DNA from: Gammaproteobacteria bacterium
Lineage (GTDB): Bacteria > Pseudomonadota > Gammaproteobacteria > Pseudomonadales > Pseudohongiellaceae
DNA length: 64,000 nt
Direction: 5' to 3'
Assembly (NCBI GenBank): GCA_008081045.1
Contig: VMDC01000001.1
Location: forward strand, 1-64,000
A program made the translations under genes and the position numbers. The notes beneath the pieces were generated by a model. It saw only the letters and a list, made by a program, of their open reading frames with translations, was not told the DNA's origin and did no database searches. Below, piece after piece: positions 51,402 through 60,060 of the stretch; the stretch's first letter is position 1, and the number at the start of each line of letters is the position of its first letter.

Positions 51402-52541
51402 ATGACAAGCTGGCGCGCCCGGTTTTCGGGCTTAACACTCATTGTTGTTCTGGTGCCTTCCCTCGCCGGAGCCGACGATTTCAACGACAGTGTGGATGCC
51501 ATATTTGCCCAGATAGACGCTGCCACTGATCCCGGCTGCAGTGTCGGTGTCATTGCGGAAGGTGAATTGATCCACCGGTCCGGGTATGGCTTGGCTAACC
51601 TTGAACTGGATGTCCCGCTCGATGGCACGCAGGTACACCGGATCGGTTCGGTATCCAAGCAGTTTACCGCGTTTGCAGTTCTGCTCCTGGCCGAAGAGGG
51701 TAAGGTTGATCTTGAAGAGGATATCCGGGTGTACTTACCGGAACTGCACAGTTACGGCTACCCCGTCAGTATCAATGCGGTGCTCGGACATGTTGCCGGC
51801 ATGGCAGACTATGACTATGTCTCCGGAGGTGATGACGGTCCGGTCGAGGGAGGGCTGAATCTTAGCTCCGTTGCCGGAGGGCCTTTCCGACTCGGCAATG
51901 AGGACTATCTCAGCATCCCGGAGTTCTTCGACGTGGTGAAACAGATTCCGTTGCGACAGGCGCCGAATGAATCCTATCGCTACAGCAACCTTGGATATTT
52001 TCTGCTTTCCATGCTGATAGAGACAGTGTCCGGTGAATCGTTGCGGGAATATGCCGCCAGGCAGATCTTTGAACCTCTTGGGATGCGCAACACTTTTTTC
52101 AGTGACGATCCGGTTGAAATTGTAAAGAACAGAGCCAGTGGCTATCGCCCTGAGGCCGGTGGCTATGTGACTGATATGACCAATCTCTTTTGGGTCGGGG
52201 ATGGTGGTTTACATACTAATGTAGATGACCTGGCGCTTTGGGATGCTCATTTTTATCATCCGACTCTGGGTCTTAACCCCGAAGCGCTGATGGCCCGGTT
52301 TCTGACACCCAACAGCCCGCTTCCGTCCGCGCCGGATACGCTGTATGCCAATGGCCAGAACATCGGCAGAGCCAACGGTAAAGAGCGGATTTATCATTCC
52401 GGCGGATGGCTCGGAGTGACCACTTTTTATGCGCGTTATCCCGCGGAACAATTTTCGACCGTCCTGCTGTGTAATGACGTCAGCCAGTCTCCGTCCAGCT
52501 TGTCAGAGCAGATCGAGCAACTTTATTTCAGCTCGAGATAA
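51402..52541 (+). CDS. serine hydrolase of the class C beta-lactamase/PBP family
   Basis: 379-residue exported protein from the ATG at 51402 (the track's 51327 start overlaps the GNAT gene). Signal peptide (LTLIVVLVPSLAGA), catalytic SVSK (S-x-x-K) in HRIGSVSKQFTAFAVLLL, YSN (Y-x-N) in YRYSNLGYFLLSMLIE, and HSGG at the third motif. This is the broad beta-lactamase/D-aminopeptidase/esterase fold. Real beta-lactamase activity is not implied; the D-peptide processing neighbours would suit a peptidase or esterase role. Confidence 0.9.
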   Translation: MTSWRARFSGLTLIVVLVPSLAGADDFNDSVDAIFAQIDAATDPGCSVGVIAEGELIHRSGYGLANLELDVPLDGTQVHRIGSVSKQFTAFAVLLLAEEGKVDLEEDIRVYLPELHSYGYPVSINAVLGHVAGMADYDYVSGGDDGPVEGGLNLSSVAGGPFRLGNEDYLSIPEFFDVVKQIPLRQAPNESYRYSNLGYFLLSMLIETVSGESLREYAARQIFEPLGMRNTFFSDDPVEIVKNRASGYRPEAGGYVTDMTNLFWVGDGGLHTNVDDLALWDAHFYHPTLGLNPEALMARFLTPNSPLPSAPDTLYANGQNIGRANGKERIYHSGGWLGVTTFYARYPAEQFSTVLLCNDVSQSPSSLSEQIEQLYFSSR

Positions 52542-52543
52542 CA

Positions 52544-53653
52544 CTAGGGAAAGTCGATGTCTTCGTTGATGTCTTCCAGGGGAATGTAGTCGAGGTCAAA
52601 CCCAAAGGCGCGGGGCTCGGTTACGGACAGTGCCTGTGCAGTGCGGTAGTGTTGGGTACAGCCTATGCCAAAAACGGCGATTCTCTGTCCATACCGCATG
52701 CGTTCAGCATTCAGAGGTCGCGCCGTTTCCTGCTCTACGATGCAGATAAGATCCGGTACGCTGGCCACCGTCCGGCCATTAATGCTGGCGACGAGATACT
52801 CGTTTTTAATCAGGAGTTCCATCCTGCGGCCGGCGTCTTCAAAGCTTTGCACAGTGGCTGTGCCTACATCGTATCCGCCTACGATCTTCCGGGTGGTATC
52901 AATCACTTTGCCGGTGAACAAGCGCTTGATAACGCCATAGTCGCTTGCCTCAAACAGCGCAAAAAGTTCTGGCTCAATGGCGTCAATGTGGCCGTCATGG
53001 TGACGCAGCAGCGCGCCGAGTCTGGTGGCGAAGCTGAGGGTGTGCGGAATCGCACTGCGCTTCACCAGAGCGCCGGTCATCCCGTGTTCCGCGGAAGTGA
53101 CCATGCCGCCCATGGCCACTGCCTTGGCACGAATTTCCTTTTCAAAACTCATCGCGTCCGCGCATTCCAGCAGTTCCCAATTACCGAATGCATCCATGAT
53201 GACGGCGGGCGTCGGCTTGGCACCGTATATCGGAAAAGTCATCATCTGGGCCTCGGGGAGTGCCCGACCCATGCCGTCGCCATCGACGCAGGGAATGCCT
53301 TTCATTGCAGCGACGAAGGGCGGAATGGTGCTGTTTCCGCCGCCGACTTCAAATGGAATGACGGCATCGATATGCTTTCCCGTCACAGCTTCATAGCGGT
53401 TCAGTGCTCCGATAGCCTCATCGACAGTCGGCAGTTGCTCCAGGGTCACCGTGGGTGCACCAACCATGCCGATGCTCACCACGAACGCATCGTCCCGCAA
53501 ATCTCCGGGAGAGATAAGCTGAGCCGGTCCCACCTGATGCAGTATCCGTTCGGCCAGTAATTGCGAAACATAGGGGTCGCCGCCTCCGCCGGTTGCGAGA
53601 AATGCCGCACCGGTGCACAGGTCCTTGATGTGCTCTGCTCCGATAGTTTTCAT
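52544..53653 (-). CDS. DUF917 (S-methyl-thiohydantoin desulfurase-like) protein
   Basis: 369-residue cytoplasmic protein of DUF917, named after S-methyl thiohydantoin desulfurase. Blocks include TGAAFLATGGGGDPYVSQLLAERIL at the N-terminus, GGGNSTIPPFVAAMKGIPCVDGDGMGRALPEAQMMTF, and ALSVTEPRAFGFDLDYIPLEDI at the end. Its ATG overlaps the hydantoinase stop (ATGA), so the two are translated together. The usual partners are exactly the hydantoinase and a permease, as here. It is 3 bp from the convergent serine hydrolase. Confidence 0.86.
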   Translation of the reverse strand: MKTIGAEHIKDLCTGAAFLATGGGGDPYVSQLLAERILHQVGPAQLISPGDLRDDAFVVSIGMVGAPTVTLEQLPTVDEAIGALNRYEAVTGKHIDAVIPFEVGGGNSTIPPFVAAMKGIPCVDGDGMGRALPEAQMMTFPIYGAKPTPAVIMDAFGNWELLECADAMSFEKEIRAKAVAMGGMVTSAEHGMTGALVKRSAIPHTLSFATRLGALLRHHDGHIDAIEPELFALFEASDYGVIKRLFTGKVIDTTRKIVGGYDVGTATVQSFEDAGRRMELLIKNEYLVASINGRTVASVPDLICIVEQETARPLNAERMRYGQRIAVFGIGCTQHYRTAQALSVTEPRAFGFDLDYIPLEDINEDIDFP

Positions 53654-55194
53654 GGTGAGTGACGAAGGTCTCCGACAACCTTTACCCGAATTCTTGCCGC
53701 ATCATCATCCATATAGCTTACGCTGGTCTCTTCGATGTCCAGCACACGTAGCGTCTTCGGCTCGGCGCCTGCGGCGACCGCTTTGGCCTGTGCTTCTCGG
53801 GTCATATCTGCCAGCACGCGGTCCCGACTGTGCTTACTGAAGCTGACCAGCTGTTCGACCTCACCTCCAACCTGTGCGATGGCCGCACCGATGGCATTGG
53901 CGACACCCGCATGCTCTGGCACGATGACGCTGGATGCAGTTGCCAACTCACGGGACACCAGAATAGCGCCACCACCGACCAGGATGACCGGTACCGGTGC
54001 TTCGCTGGGGCGCATCTTGTCGATGGCCTCGTCGATCATCCGGTGAATGCGCTGCGTTGCCCGCTCCACTACCGCTCGATCCAGCGTCTGTACGCGGGCG
54101 GGCTGGCCGACGCTGACCGAACCATTGGCTACTGCGATATCGGTTGCCGTCAGGGTTGAGCCACCGAATACCAGCGCCTCTTCGACCAGTCTGTGGCCGA
54201 CGGACTGTGGCCCCACCGAGGCGCCTTCGTCGGCGATCAGGCTGCCGCCGCCCAGACCGATAGGAAGAATGTCGGGCATTCTGAAATTGGTCCGTACTCC
54301 GCCAACTGTGATATGGCTGTTACTCTCTCTTGGAAATCCATTCGCCAGCACGCCGACGTCCAGCGTGGTGCCGCCGATATCGACGACCAGCGCATCTTGC
54401 ATGCCGGAGAGAACCGCGGCGCCCCGAAGACTGTTGGTTGGCCCGCTTGAAAAGGTCAGGGCCGGATAGCGTGCGATGAACTGGGCAGACATCAAAGTCC
54501 CGTCATTCTGACTGATATAGAACGGGCAGCGTAAGCCGCGTTCAGCAAGAGCAGCTTCCATGTTCGAGACGACCTTTGTAGCAAGTTCGCCGAGACTGGC
54601 ATTCAGCAGCGCTGCATTTTCCCGCTCAAGAATGCCCAGACGGCCAATTTCATGGCTCATGGAGATATTGGCGTCAGGGATGCGCCGTCTGATTCGTGCA
54701 GCTATCTCGAGTTCATGGGCATTGTCGGCGGGCGAAAACGCCGCAGAGACCGCAATGGATTTGACGCCACTGTGGATGATATCGGCAATTGCTTCATCCA
54801 GTGCCGTTTCATCAATCGGAGCGATTTGCCGGCCGTCAAACATATACCCGCCGCCGATCATGTGGCCGTGATTACCCAGCGCGGAGGCGATGTCGGTGGG
54901 CCAGTCACACAGCGGAGGAAGCCCCGAGCCGGTCGGGAGGCAGGCTCTGATGATGGCTGTCGGACTCAACTGCTTGCGCTCAATGACGGCATTAGTAAAG
55001 TGGGTCGTGCCGATCATTACAGCCTCAATCGCCGTTACATCGACCCGGCCTTCAGTCATCACCCGGTCAAGCGCCTCGATAATTCCCTGACGCACATCGC
55101 TGCTGGTCAGTGCTTTATGGGCGCAGAGGATTTCCATGCCGTTCATCAGAACCGCATCAGTATGGGTACCACCGACATCTATACCGATTCTCAT
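53650..55194 (-). CDS. hydantoinase/oxoprolinase family protein (ATP-dependent N-methylhydantoinase A-like)
   Basis: 514-residue protein with an acetate-kinase/HSP70-like fold: MRIGIDVGGTHTDAVL at the start, GTTHFTNAVIERKQL, SSGPTNSLRGAAVLSG, VDIGGTTLDVGVL, and VGGGAILV. This is the HyuA/OplA A-subunit type, which opens hydantoin or 5-oxoproline rings using ATP; the large HyuB-like partner is absent here, and DUF917 takes its place. The start at 55194 is fixed by an ATGA overlap with the permease stop; the track start at 55242 is not needed. Confidence 0.88.
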   Translation of the reverse strand: MRIGIDVGGTHTDAVLMNGMEILCAHKALTSSDVRQGIIEALDRVMTEGRVDVTAIEAVMIGTTHFTNAVIERKQLSPTAIIRACLPTGSGLPPLCDWPTDIASALGNHGHMIGGGYMFDGRQIAPIDETALDEAIADIIHSGVKSIAVSAAFSPADNAHELEIAARIRRRIPDANISMSHEIGRLGILERENAALLNASLGELATKVVSNMEAALAERGLRCPFYISQNDGTLMSAQFIARYPALTFSSGPTNSLRGAAVLSGMQDALVVDIGGTTLDVGVLANGFPRESNSHITVGGVRTNFRMPDILPIGLGGGSLIADEGASVGPQSVGHRLVEEALVFGGSTLTATDIAVANGSVSVGQPARVQTLDRAVVERATQRIHRMIDEAIDKMRPSEAPVPVILVGGGAILVSRELATASSVIVPEHAGVANAIGAAIAQVGGEVEQLVSFSKHSRDRVLADMTREAQAKAVAAGAEPKTLRVLDIEETSVSYMDDDAARIRVKVVGDLRHSP

Positions 55195-56489
55195 GCTGCA
55201 GACGGACTCCGGTTGAGTCGAGAGGGCCAGCATCTGCGGCAAACGAGATAAATAGGAGCAGTCACCACCAGCGCGTCCAGACTCGGGATATTAGACACAG
55301 ACACTTCGGTGACGAAAATGATCGCGGAGAGGATGGTGCCTATAACCCAGGCAGCCATCGCTGCCCGATCATAGTCGGGAAGGGAGGCGCGCAATTCCGA
55401 TGGGAATCGCTGTTGTCCGAGCAGAAAGTAGTCGACGAGATAAATGCCAGCGATCGGCGGCACAATCACGCCCAACCACTCCAGAAATTCGATGAAATGA
55501 TCGGTAATACCCAGCATGGCCAGGCCTGTTCCGACCGCGCCACTGACAAGCATCAGCTGCCATTCCGGTGTTTTCGTCCGGACAACGGCCACCGCGAGAG
55601 TCGTGCTGTAGAGATTGACGCTGTTGGTTGTCCAGGTTGCAAAGACCAGAATGATGAATGCGCTGCCAGCCAATCCGAGGGCGATCATATAGGCCATTGG
55701 GTCAACCAGGCCGGTGATCATGGCGGGGAGCACTCCCATGAGCATGGAAAAGAAATTGCCCAGACCATTGCCCAGCAGCGAGGCGGAAACACAGTCTCCT
55801 GTGGTGCGGGCGTACCTTGACAGATCAGGCATCAGGACCACACCAACGATCAGGCTACCGACTACGGTCGAGACGGCAGTGTAGAAGTAGTCCGGATTGG
55901 CGCCCCTGATGTTCAGCACCGCGGGCCAGCTGACGTCGGTCATGGCAAGCTTGCTGACATAGATGAGAAAACAGATCAGTAAAGGCACCGCAAACAACGC
56001 CAGACGATCAATGGCTTTGAAGCCAAAAAGAGTAGTCACAAGAATCAGTGCCGAGGAGACCAGGGTAAGTGACCAGGTCGGCGGCGCGAGGCCCCAGATT
56101 TCCTCAAGTGCAATAGCGAGAGTCTGACCGAAGAATCCCGCGGTCACTGCGAACCAGCCCAGCAGTGTCAGAGCCAGCAGGATATTGACATAGTCAGACC
56201 CTTTTTTGCCGAACACGAATTCGATGATCAGGTAGCTGCTGAGTCTGGTTTGGGCACCAACAATGGCGGCAGGAATTGACATCAGGGCCAGTACTGCAGA
56301 GGCCAGCCCGATTGCTTTCGCAGCATCGACAAAGCCAAGTTGCTCGGCAGTAATTGCTCCGGTGTACAGCGTAGGCAGAGTGAGACAGATGCCAAAGAGA
56401 ACCAGCCCGACGGACCAGCCGGACACTGTGTCCTCTGCTGTCACCGCAGTTCGTGCGCTTTCGTCAAGTAGCTGGCTTAAATGGCTCAA
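55191..56489 (-). CDS. NCS1/CodB-type nucleobase or hydantoin permease
   Basis: 432-residue inner-membrane transporter with about twelve membrane segments, matching the NCS1 cation-symporter family that imports cytosine, purines, allantoin and hydantoins (Mhp1). Blocks: SVGLVLFGICLTLPTLYTGA, VVGSLIVGVVLMPDLSRYARTTGD, FATWTTNSVNLYSTTLA, IVPPIAGIYLVDYFLLGQQ. It overlaps the hydantoinase by 4 bp, so uptake and ring opening are coupled. Hydantoin-type substrate is inferred from that context. Confidence 0.9.
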   Translation of the reverse strand: MSHLSQLLDESARTAVTAEDTVSGWSVGLVLFGICLTLPTLYTGAITAEQLGFVDAAKAIGLASAVLALMSIPAAIVGAQTRLSSYLIIEFVFGKKGSDYVNILLALTLLGWFAVTAGFFGQTLAIALEEIWGLAPPTWSLTLVSSALILVTTLFGFKAIDRLALFAVPLLICFLIYVSKLAMTDVSWPAVLNIRGANPDYFYTAVSTVVGSLIVGVVLMPDLSRYARTTGDCVSASLLGNGLGNFFSMLMGVLPAMITGLVDPMAYMIALGLAGSAFIILVFATWTTNSVNLYSTTLAVAVVRTKTPEWQLMLVSGAVGTGLAMLGITDHFIEFLEWLGVIVPPIAGIYLVDYFLLGQQRFPSELRASLPDYDRAAMAAWVIGTILSAIIFVTEVSVSNIPSLDALVVTAPIYLVCRRCWPSRLNRSPSAA

Positions 56490-56606
56490 AGTCTATTTCT
56501 CTCCGCCCCGGCAGGCGGTGTCCGTGCGATGCTGTTACCATCTCTGTGATCTGCCGGACTCATCCAGCCCGAGGAGTGGTTGCGATATCCGCCGCGCTTT
56601 GTCATC

Positions 56607-58160
56607 TCAGTTTCTGCCCAGTTGGGTCAGCACGACTCCGTAAACCATCATCGCATCCCAGAGATTCTGCAGCCGAAGATTTTCATTCTCTCCATGCTGA
56701 TTGTTGTCATGATTGGCCAGCGGCAACACGATGATCGGCGTTTCCATGCGGTTGGCGAACGCGTTCAGGGGCAACCCGCCTCCCATGGTCGGAGTCAGAA
56801 TGAGCTCCGGCGTCAGTTCCCGCATCACACGGATCAGACGTTGAGCCATGGGGCCATCCATTGAAGTTCTCAGTCCGGGTGATCCGCCGCCGCGCCAGTC
56901 CAGTTTGACGACCTTGGAGTTGGCCCGAAGAATGTCGTCAGTGGGATCCTCGTAAACAATGAAATATCCCTCCCCGGTGATGTGGTTCTCGATGATCTGG
57001 CGAATGCGCTCGGGTCGCTGATTCGGGACGAGGCGCAGATTCAGTGAAACCGTCGAGCTGCTCAGGATAATGTTGCGGCCCTGATCGCCGACACCGCCGC
57101 CCGCGACACCTCTGGCATTGAAAGCAGGCAAGGTGACGAGCTCCTCAATTCGCGTGCCACCGCCTTCCGGCGTATGCACGGCCAGTTCATCCTTGAGCCG
57201 GGCCTCTATGTCCGGCATGGCATCGATGGCCGCGCGCTCCGACTCGGTCAAGGCTGCCACGTTGTCATAATACCCCTCAACCAGAATGCGGCCTGTTTCA
57301 TCGCGCATGCTGGTTAACAGATACGCCATGGACATGATTGGGTTGGGGGCCCAGTTTCCGTAGTGGCCAGAGTGCAGTGGCCGATTGGCACCGTAGGTCG
57401 TGATATCGAGAGTGCGGCCGCCACGCACGCCAAATACCAGCTGCGCCTGGCGCGACTGGTGCATGGGTCCATCGCAGAAAAGCAGCAGGTCAGCATCGAA
57501 CAGACCGGGATTGTCATCAATCACCCTGCCCAGAGTCGGTGAGCCGCGCTCTTCTTCGCCATCCAGCAGCAGCTTGAGGTTGACTGACAGTTCCATGCCG
57601 TTTGCCCGAAGCGCGTCAAGCATGTGGATCAGTGCGATCACGGGCATCTTGTCGTCACCGGCGGATCGGGCATAGATGCGCCATTCTGGATCGAACTGAT
57701 CTGCGACTGAACTCAGGTCGACGGGTTTGCCTCCCTCCTGAATCAGACCGTCCAGCAGGGTTGGTGTAAAAGGCGCGTAGGTCCAGTTTTCGCTCTGCAC
57801 AGGTTGTCCATCAAAATGCGCATAGATAAGAACCGTTTCACTAGCGCCAGGTGAACTTAATTCAGCAAATACATAAGGCGCTCCACCTGAGCGCAGGGTG
57901 CGCACAGTAAATCCTCTCGGTTCAAGCAGCGCGGTGATGTGCCGGGCATTCGCCTGCATATCCGGCAGGCTGCTGGCCACATTGGGCAGCGCGAGAAACG
58001 CAGTGAAGTCCTCAATGATCTGTCTTTCGCGTGTGGCCCGAAAGGTATTGACCGCGTCTGCGACCTCTAACACTGAAGAAGTCTGGCCCAGACAGGAAAA
58101 TGCCTGTAGCGAGAGCAGGCACGTGAGCGCCCAACAGGTGGTTGATTTGGCGGGTATCAC
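56607..58160 (-). CDS. M20 family metallopeptidase, exported
   Basis: 517-residue exported dizinc peptidase with GTG start, AGGAG site 7 bp upstream and signal peptide (TCLLSLQAFSCLGQ). Metal and catalytic motifs of M20 are present: LIYAHFDGQPVQ, RSAGDDKMPVIAL, GEEERGSPTL and the late H in VLPLANHDNNQHGENENL. The inserted dimerisation domain is intact. It is probably a di- or oligopeptidase, or an amidohydrolase for acyl-amino acids. It is upstream of the NCS1 gene by 118 bp in the same direction. Confidence 0.9.
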   Translation of the reverse strand: MIPAKSTTCWALTCLLSLQAFSCLGQTSSVLEVADAVNTFRATRERQIIEDFTAFLALPNVASSLPDMQANARHITALLEPRGFTVRTLRSGGAPYVFAELSSPGASETVLIYAHFDGQPVQSENWTYAPFTPTLLDGLIQEGGKPVDLSSVADQFDPEWRIYARSAGDDKMPVIALIHMLDALRANGMELSVNLKLLLDGEEERGSPTLGRVIDDNPGLFDADLLLFCDGPMHQSRQAQLVFGVRGGRTLDITTYGANRPLHSGHYGNWAPNPIMSMAYLLTSMRDETGRILVEGYYDNVAALTESERAAIDAMPDIEARLKDELAVHTPEGGGTRIEELVTLPAFNARGVAGGGVGDQGRNIILSSSTVSLNLRLVPNQRPERIRQIIENHITGEGYFIVYEDPTDDILRANSKVVKLDWRGGGSPGLRTSMDGPMAQRLIRVMRELTPELILTPTMGGGLPLNAFANRMETPIIVLPLANHDNNQHGENENLRLQNLWDAMMVYGVVLTQLGRN

Positions 58161-58374
58161 GTAGCACTCCTCTTATCGATCCATCAGTCCGGGGTTCGGC
58201 GCATTAAACCATCAGTCTCAGCACACTGGATAGCCCCGGTGACCGGCAGTGGACGGCGACATTCGGTGGCGCGCAGATGATCCGTCGCGATCCGGCAAGC
58301 GGGGTGCTGACGGCAGCGGCAGACCCGAGGCGAGAAGCCTACGCCATTGCCTACTGACAGTCAGGCAGAGGGTT

Positions 58375-59976
58375 TTATCTGGCGTTATATCCCGGTCCGT
58401 GCAGTATGCGGCCGGGCCTGCTACCGGTATGGACTCCGTCTTCGACAACCAGCTCTCCATTGACCAGCACAAACTTCATCCCTGTCGCATACTGATGGGG
58501 TTGCTCAAAGCTCGCGCGGTCGATGATTTCGTCTGCATCGAAGATTGCCACATCGGCAAAGTAGCCTTCGGTAATGAGTCCGCGATCGTGAATCCCCAGT
58601 CTCCGGGCAGACTGACTGCTCATCTTCTTGACGGCTTCTTCCAGCGAAATGACGCCGCGTTCCCGGACATAGTGTCCGAGGACCCGGGCAAACGTGCCAT
58701 ACTGCCTGGGATGGGGCGCGCCTTCGCCAAACACTCCGACCGGCCCGTCCGACCCGATGGCAGTCGCTGGATGACGCATGATCCGGTCAACATCCTCTGG
58801 CCCGATGGCGTGATAAACAGCAGTGGCGCCGCCACCCCGTATAATGTCAAAGACAACCTCTGCAGCGTTTTCCGGTGTGGGTTCCATGCCGGCTTCCAGG
58901 GTCAGCTCCGCCAGATTCTTGCCCGCCATGTCCGGATTCCAACTGTTGCGTGAGATAAATACGTTTTTCGGGTCACCACCTCCGCGGTCATAGAGAATTT
59001 TGGCGACGACTTCGTTCTTGATCGTGGCCCGGGTTTCCGGGCTGTTGATGCGGGTCAGCATCTGATCCCTGCCCCCTTCTTGTGCCCACTGCGGAATCAG
59101 GGCAGTGATTCCTGTCTGCGACGCGGTGTACGGATACTGGTCAATCGAGACGTCGATGCCTCTGCGTCTTGCTTCATCGACCAGGCGCAGGCTCTCTACC
59201 GAGGCGCCCCAGTTGTCCACCCCAATAACCTTGTGGTGCGTCATCTGCACTGGGATATCCGCTTCTTCTCCGATGCGGATCGTTTCGCTGACTGAATCAA
59301 TCAGCCTGGCGGCTTCTTCTCTCATGTGAGAGATGTAAATACCACCGTATTCGGCTGCCACTCTGGACAGTTCGATCACCTCTTCCGTTGAGGTGAAGCT
59401 GCCCGGCACATAGAACAGGCCGGTAGAGATACCGAGAGCTCCCTGCTCCATGGCGTCTCTCACCATCTGCTTCATCTGCTCCATTTCTGCCGCTGTGGCT
59501 GCACGGTCTTCGGCGCCAATGACTGTCTGGCGAATCGTGCCCTGTCCGACGAACACAGCCCAGTTGGGACTGATTCCCAGTTCGGCTATCTCGGCATAAT
59601 GTTTATCGATAGGGTAGGGCGAAGATCCGTCATTGCCTTCCGTAAGCGTGGTGACGCCCTGGAGTAGCGCGCTTTCCGCGTTGGGTACCTCGAATATGCC
59701 ACGCAGGGCATGGGTGTGAGGATCGATGAAGCCCGGTGCCACGACCAGGCCCGCTGCATCGATGATGCGCTCGGCACTCGCCTCAGAGAGATTGCCAACG
59801 CGGGCAATCCGGTCGTCCACGATGCCGACGTCGGCTTCGTACCAGGGCGTGCCTGTGCCATCAACGATGCGCCCGTTCTTGATCAGCAGGTCAAAAGATT
59901 CCTGAGCTGCAGCATAAAGGGGCAGCATCGCTGTTGAGATAGCCAGAAAGGTCAGTGAATGAAGTTTCATTTTCAT
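58375..59976 (-). CDS. exported N-acyl-D-amino-acid deacylase-like amidohydrolase
   Basis: 533-residue amidohydrolase of the D-aminoacylase group, with a signal peptide ending near LYAAAQ. Metal motif DPHTHA (about 82-87), ISHMREE, THHKVIG and AIGSDGPVGVFGEGAPHPRQYGTFAR. The position of the bridging Cys in characterised D-aminoacylases (GNCG-type) reads TEGNDGSSP, so the metal site differs and the substrate may as well. Other family members hydrolyse acyl-D-amino acids. It is same-strand with M20 and the transporter operon. Confidence 0.88.
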   Translation of the reverse strand: MKMKLHSLTFLAISTAMLPLYAAAQESFDLLIKNGRIVDGTGTPWYEADVGIVDDRIARVGNLSEASAERIIDAAGLVVAPGFIDPHTHALRGIFEVPNAESALLQGVTTLTEGNDGSSPYPIDKHYAEIAELGISPNWAVFVGQGTIRQTVIGAEDRAATAAEMEQMKQMVRDAMEQGALGISTGLFYVPGSFTSTEEVIELSRVAAEYGGIYISHMREEAARLIDSVSETIRIGEEADIPVQMTHHKVIGVDNWGASVESLRLVDEARRRGIDVSIDQYPYTASQTGITALIPQWAQEGGRDQMLTRINSPETRATIKNEVVAKILYDRGGGDPKNVFISRNSWNPDMAGKNLAELTLEAGMEPTPENAAEVVFDIIRGGGATAVYHAIGPEDVDRIMRHPATAIGSDGPVGVFGEGAPHPRQYGTFARVLGHYVRERGVISLEEAVKKMSSQSARRLGIHDRGLITEGYFADVAIFDADEIIDRASFEQPHQYATGMKFVLVNGELVVEDGVHTGSRPGRILHGPGYNAR

Positions 59977-60017
59977 CGTGTTGGCATGCCCCCTGAACAG
60001 TTTTGGTTTTTCAGTGC

Positions 60018-60047
60018 AAAAAAAGGGTAGCTACAAGCTACCCTTTT
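60018..60047. terminator. bidirectional rho-independent terminator
   Basis: Perfect 8-bp stem GGGTAGCT/AGCTACCC with ACA loop, flanked by seven A and four T. It lies between the M13 peptidase stop and the amidohydrolase start, so on the minus strand it ends the peptidase transcript. Confidence 0.85.
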
Positions 60048-60060
60048 CTGCCCTATTGAT

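Noticed and set aside
52649-53560. 303-codon plus-strand ORF opposite the DUF917 gene
   Set aside because: Shadow frame of a conserved gene, with no recognisable domain and no ribosome site.
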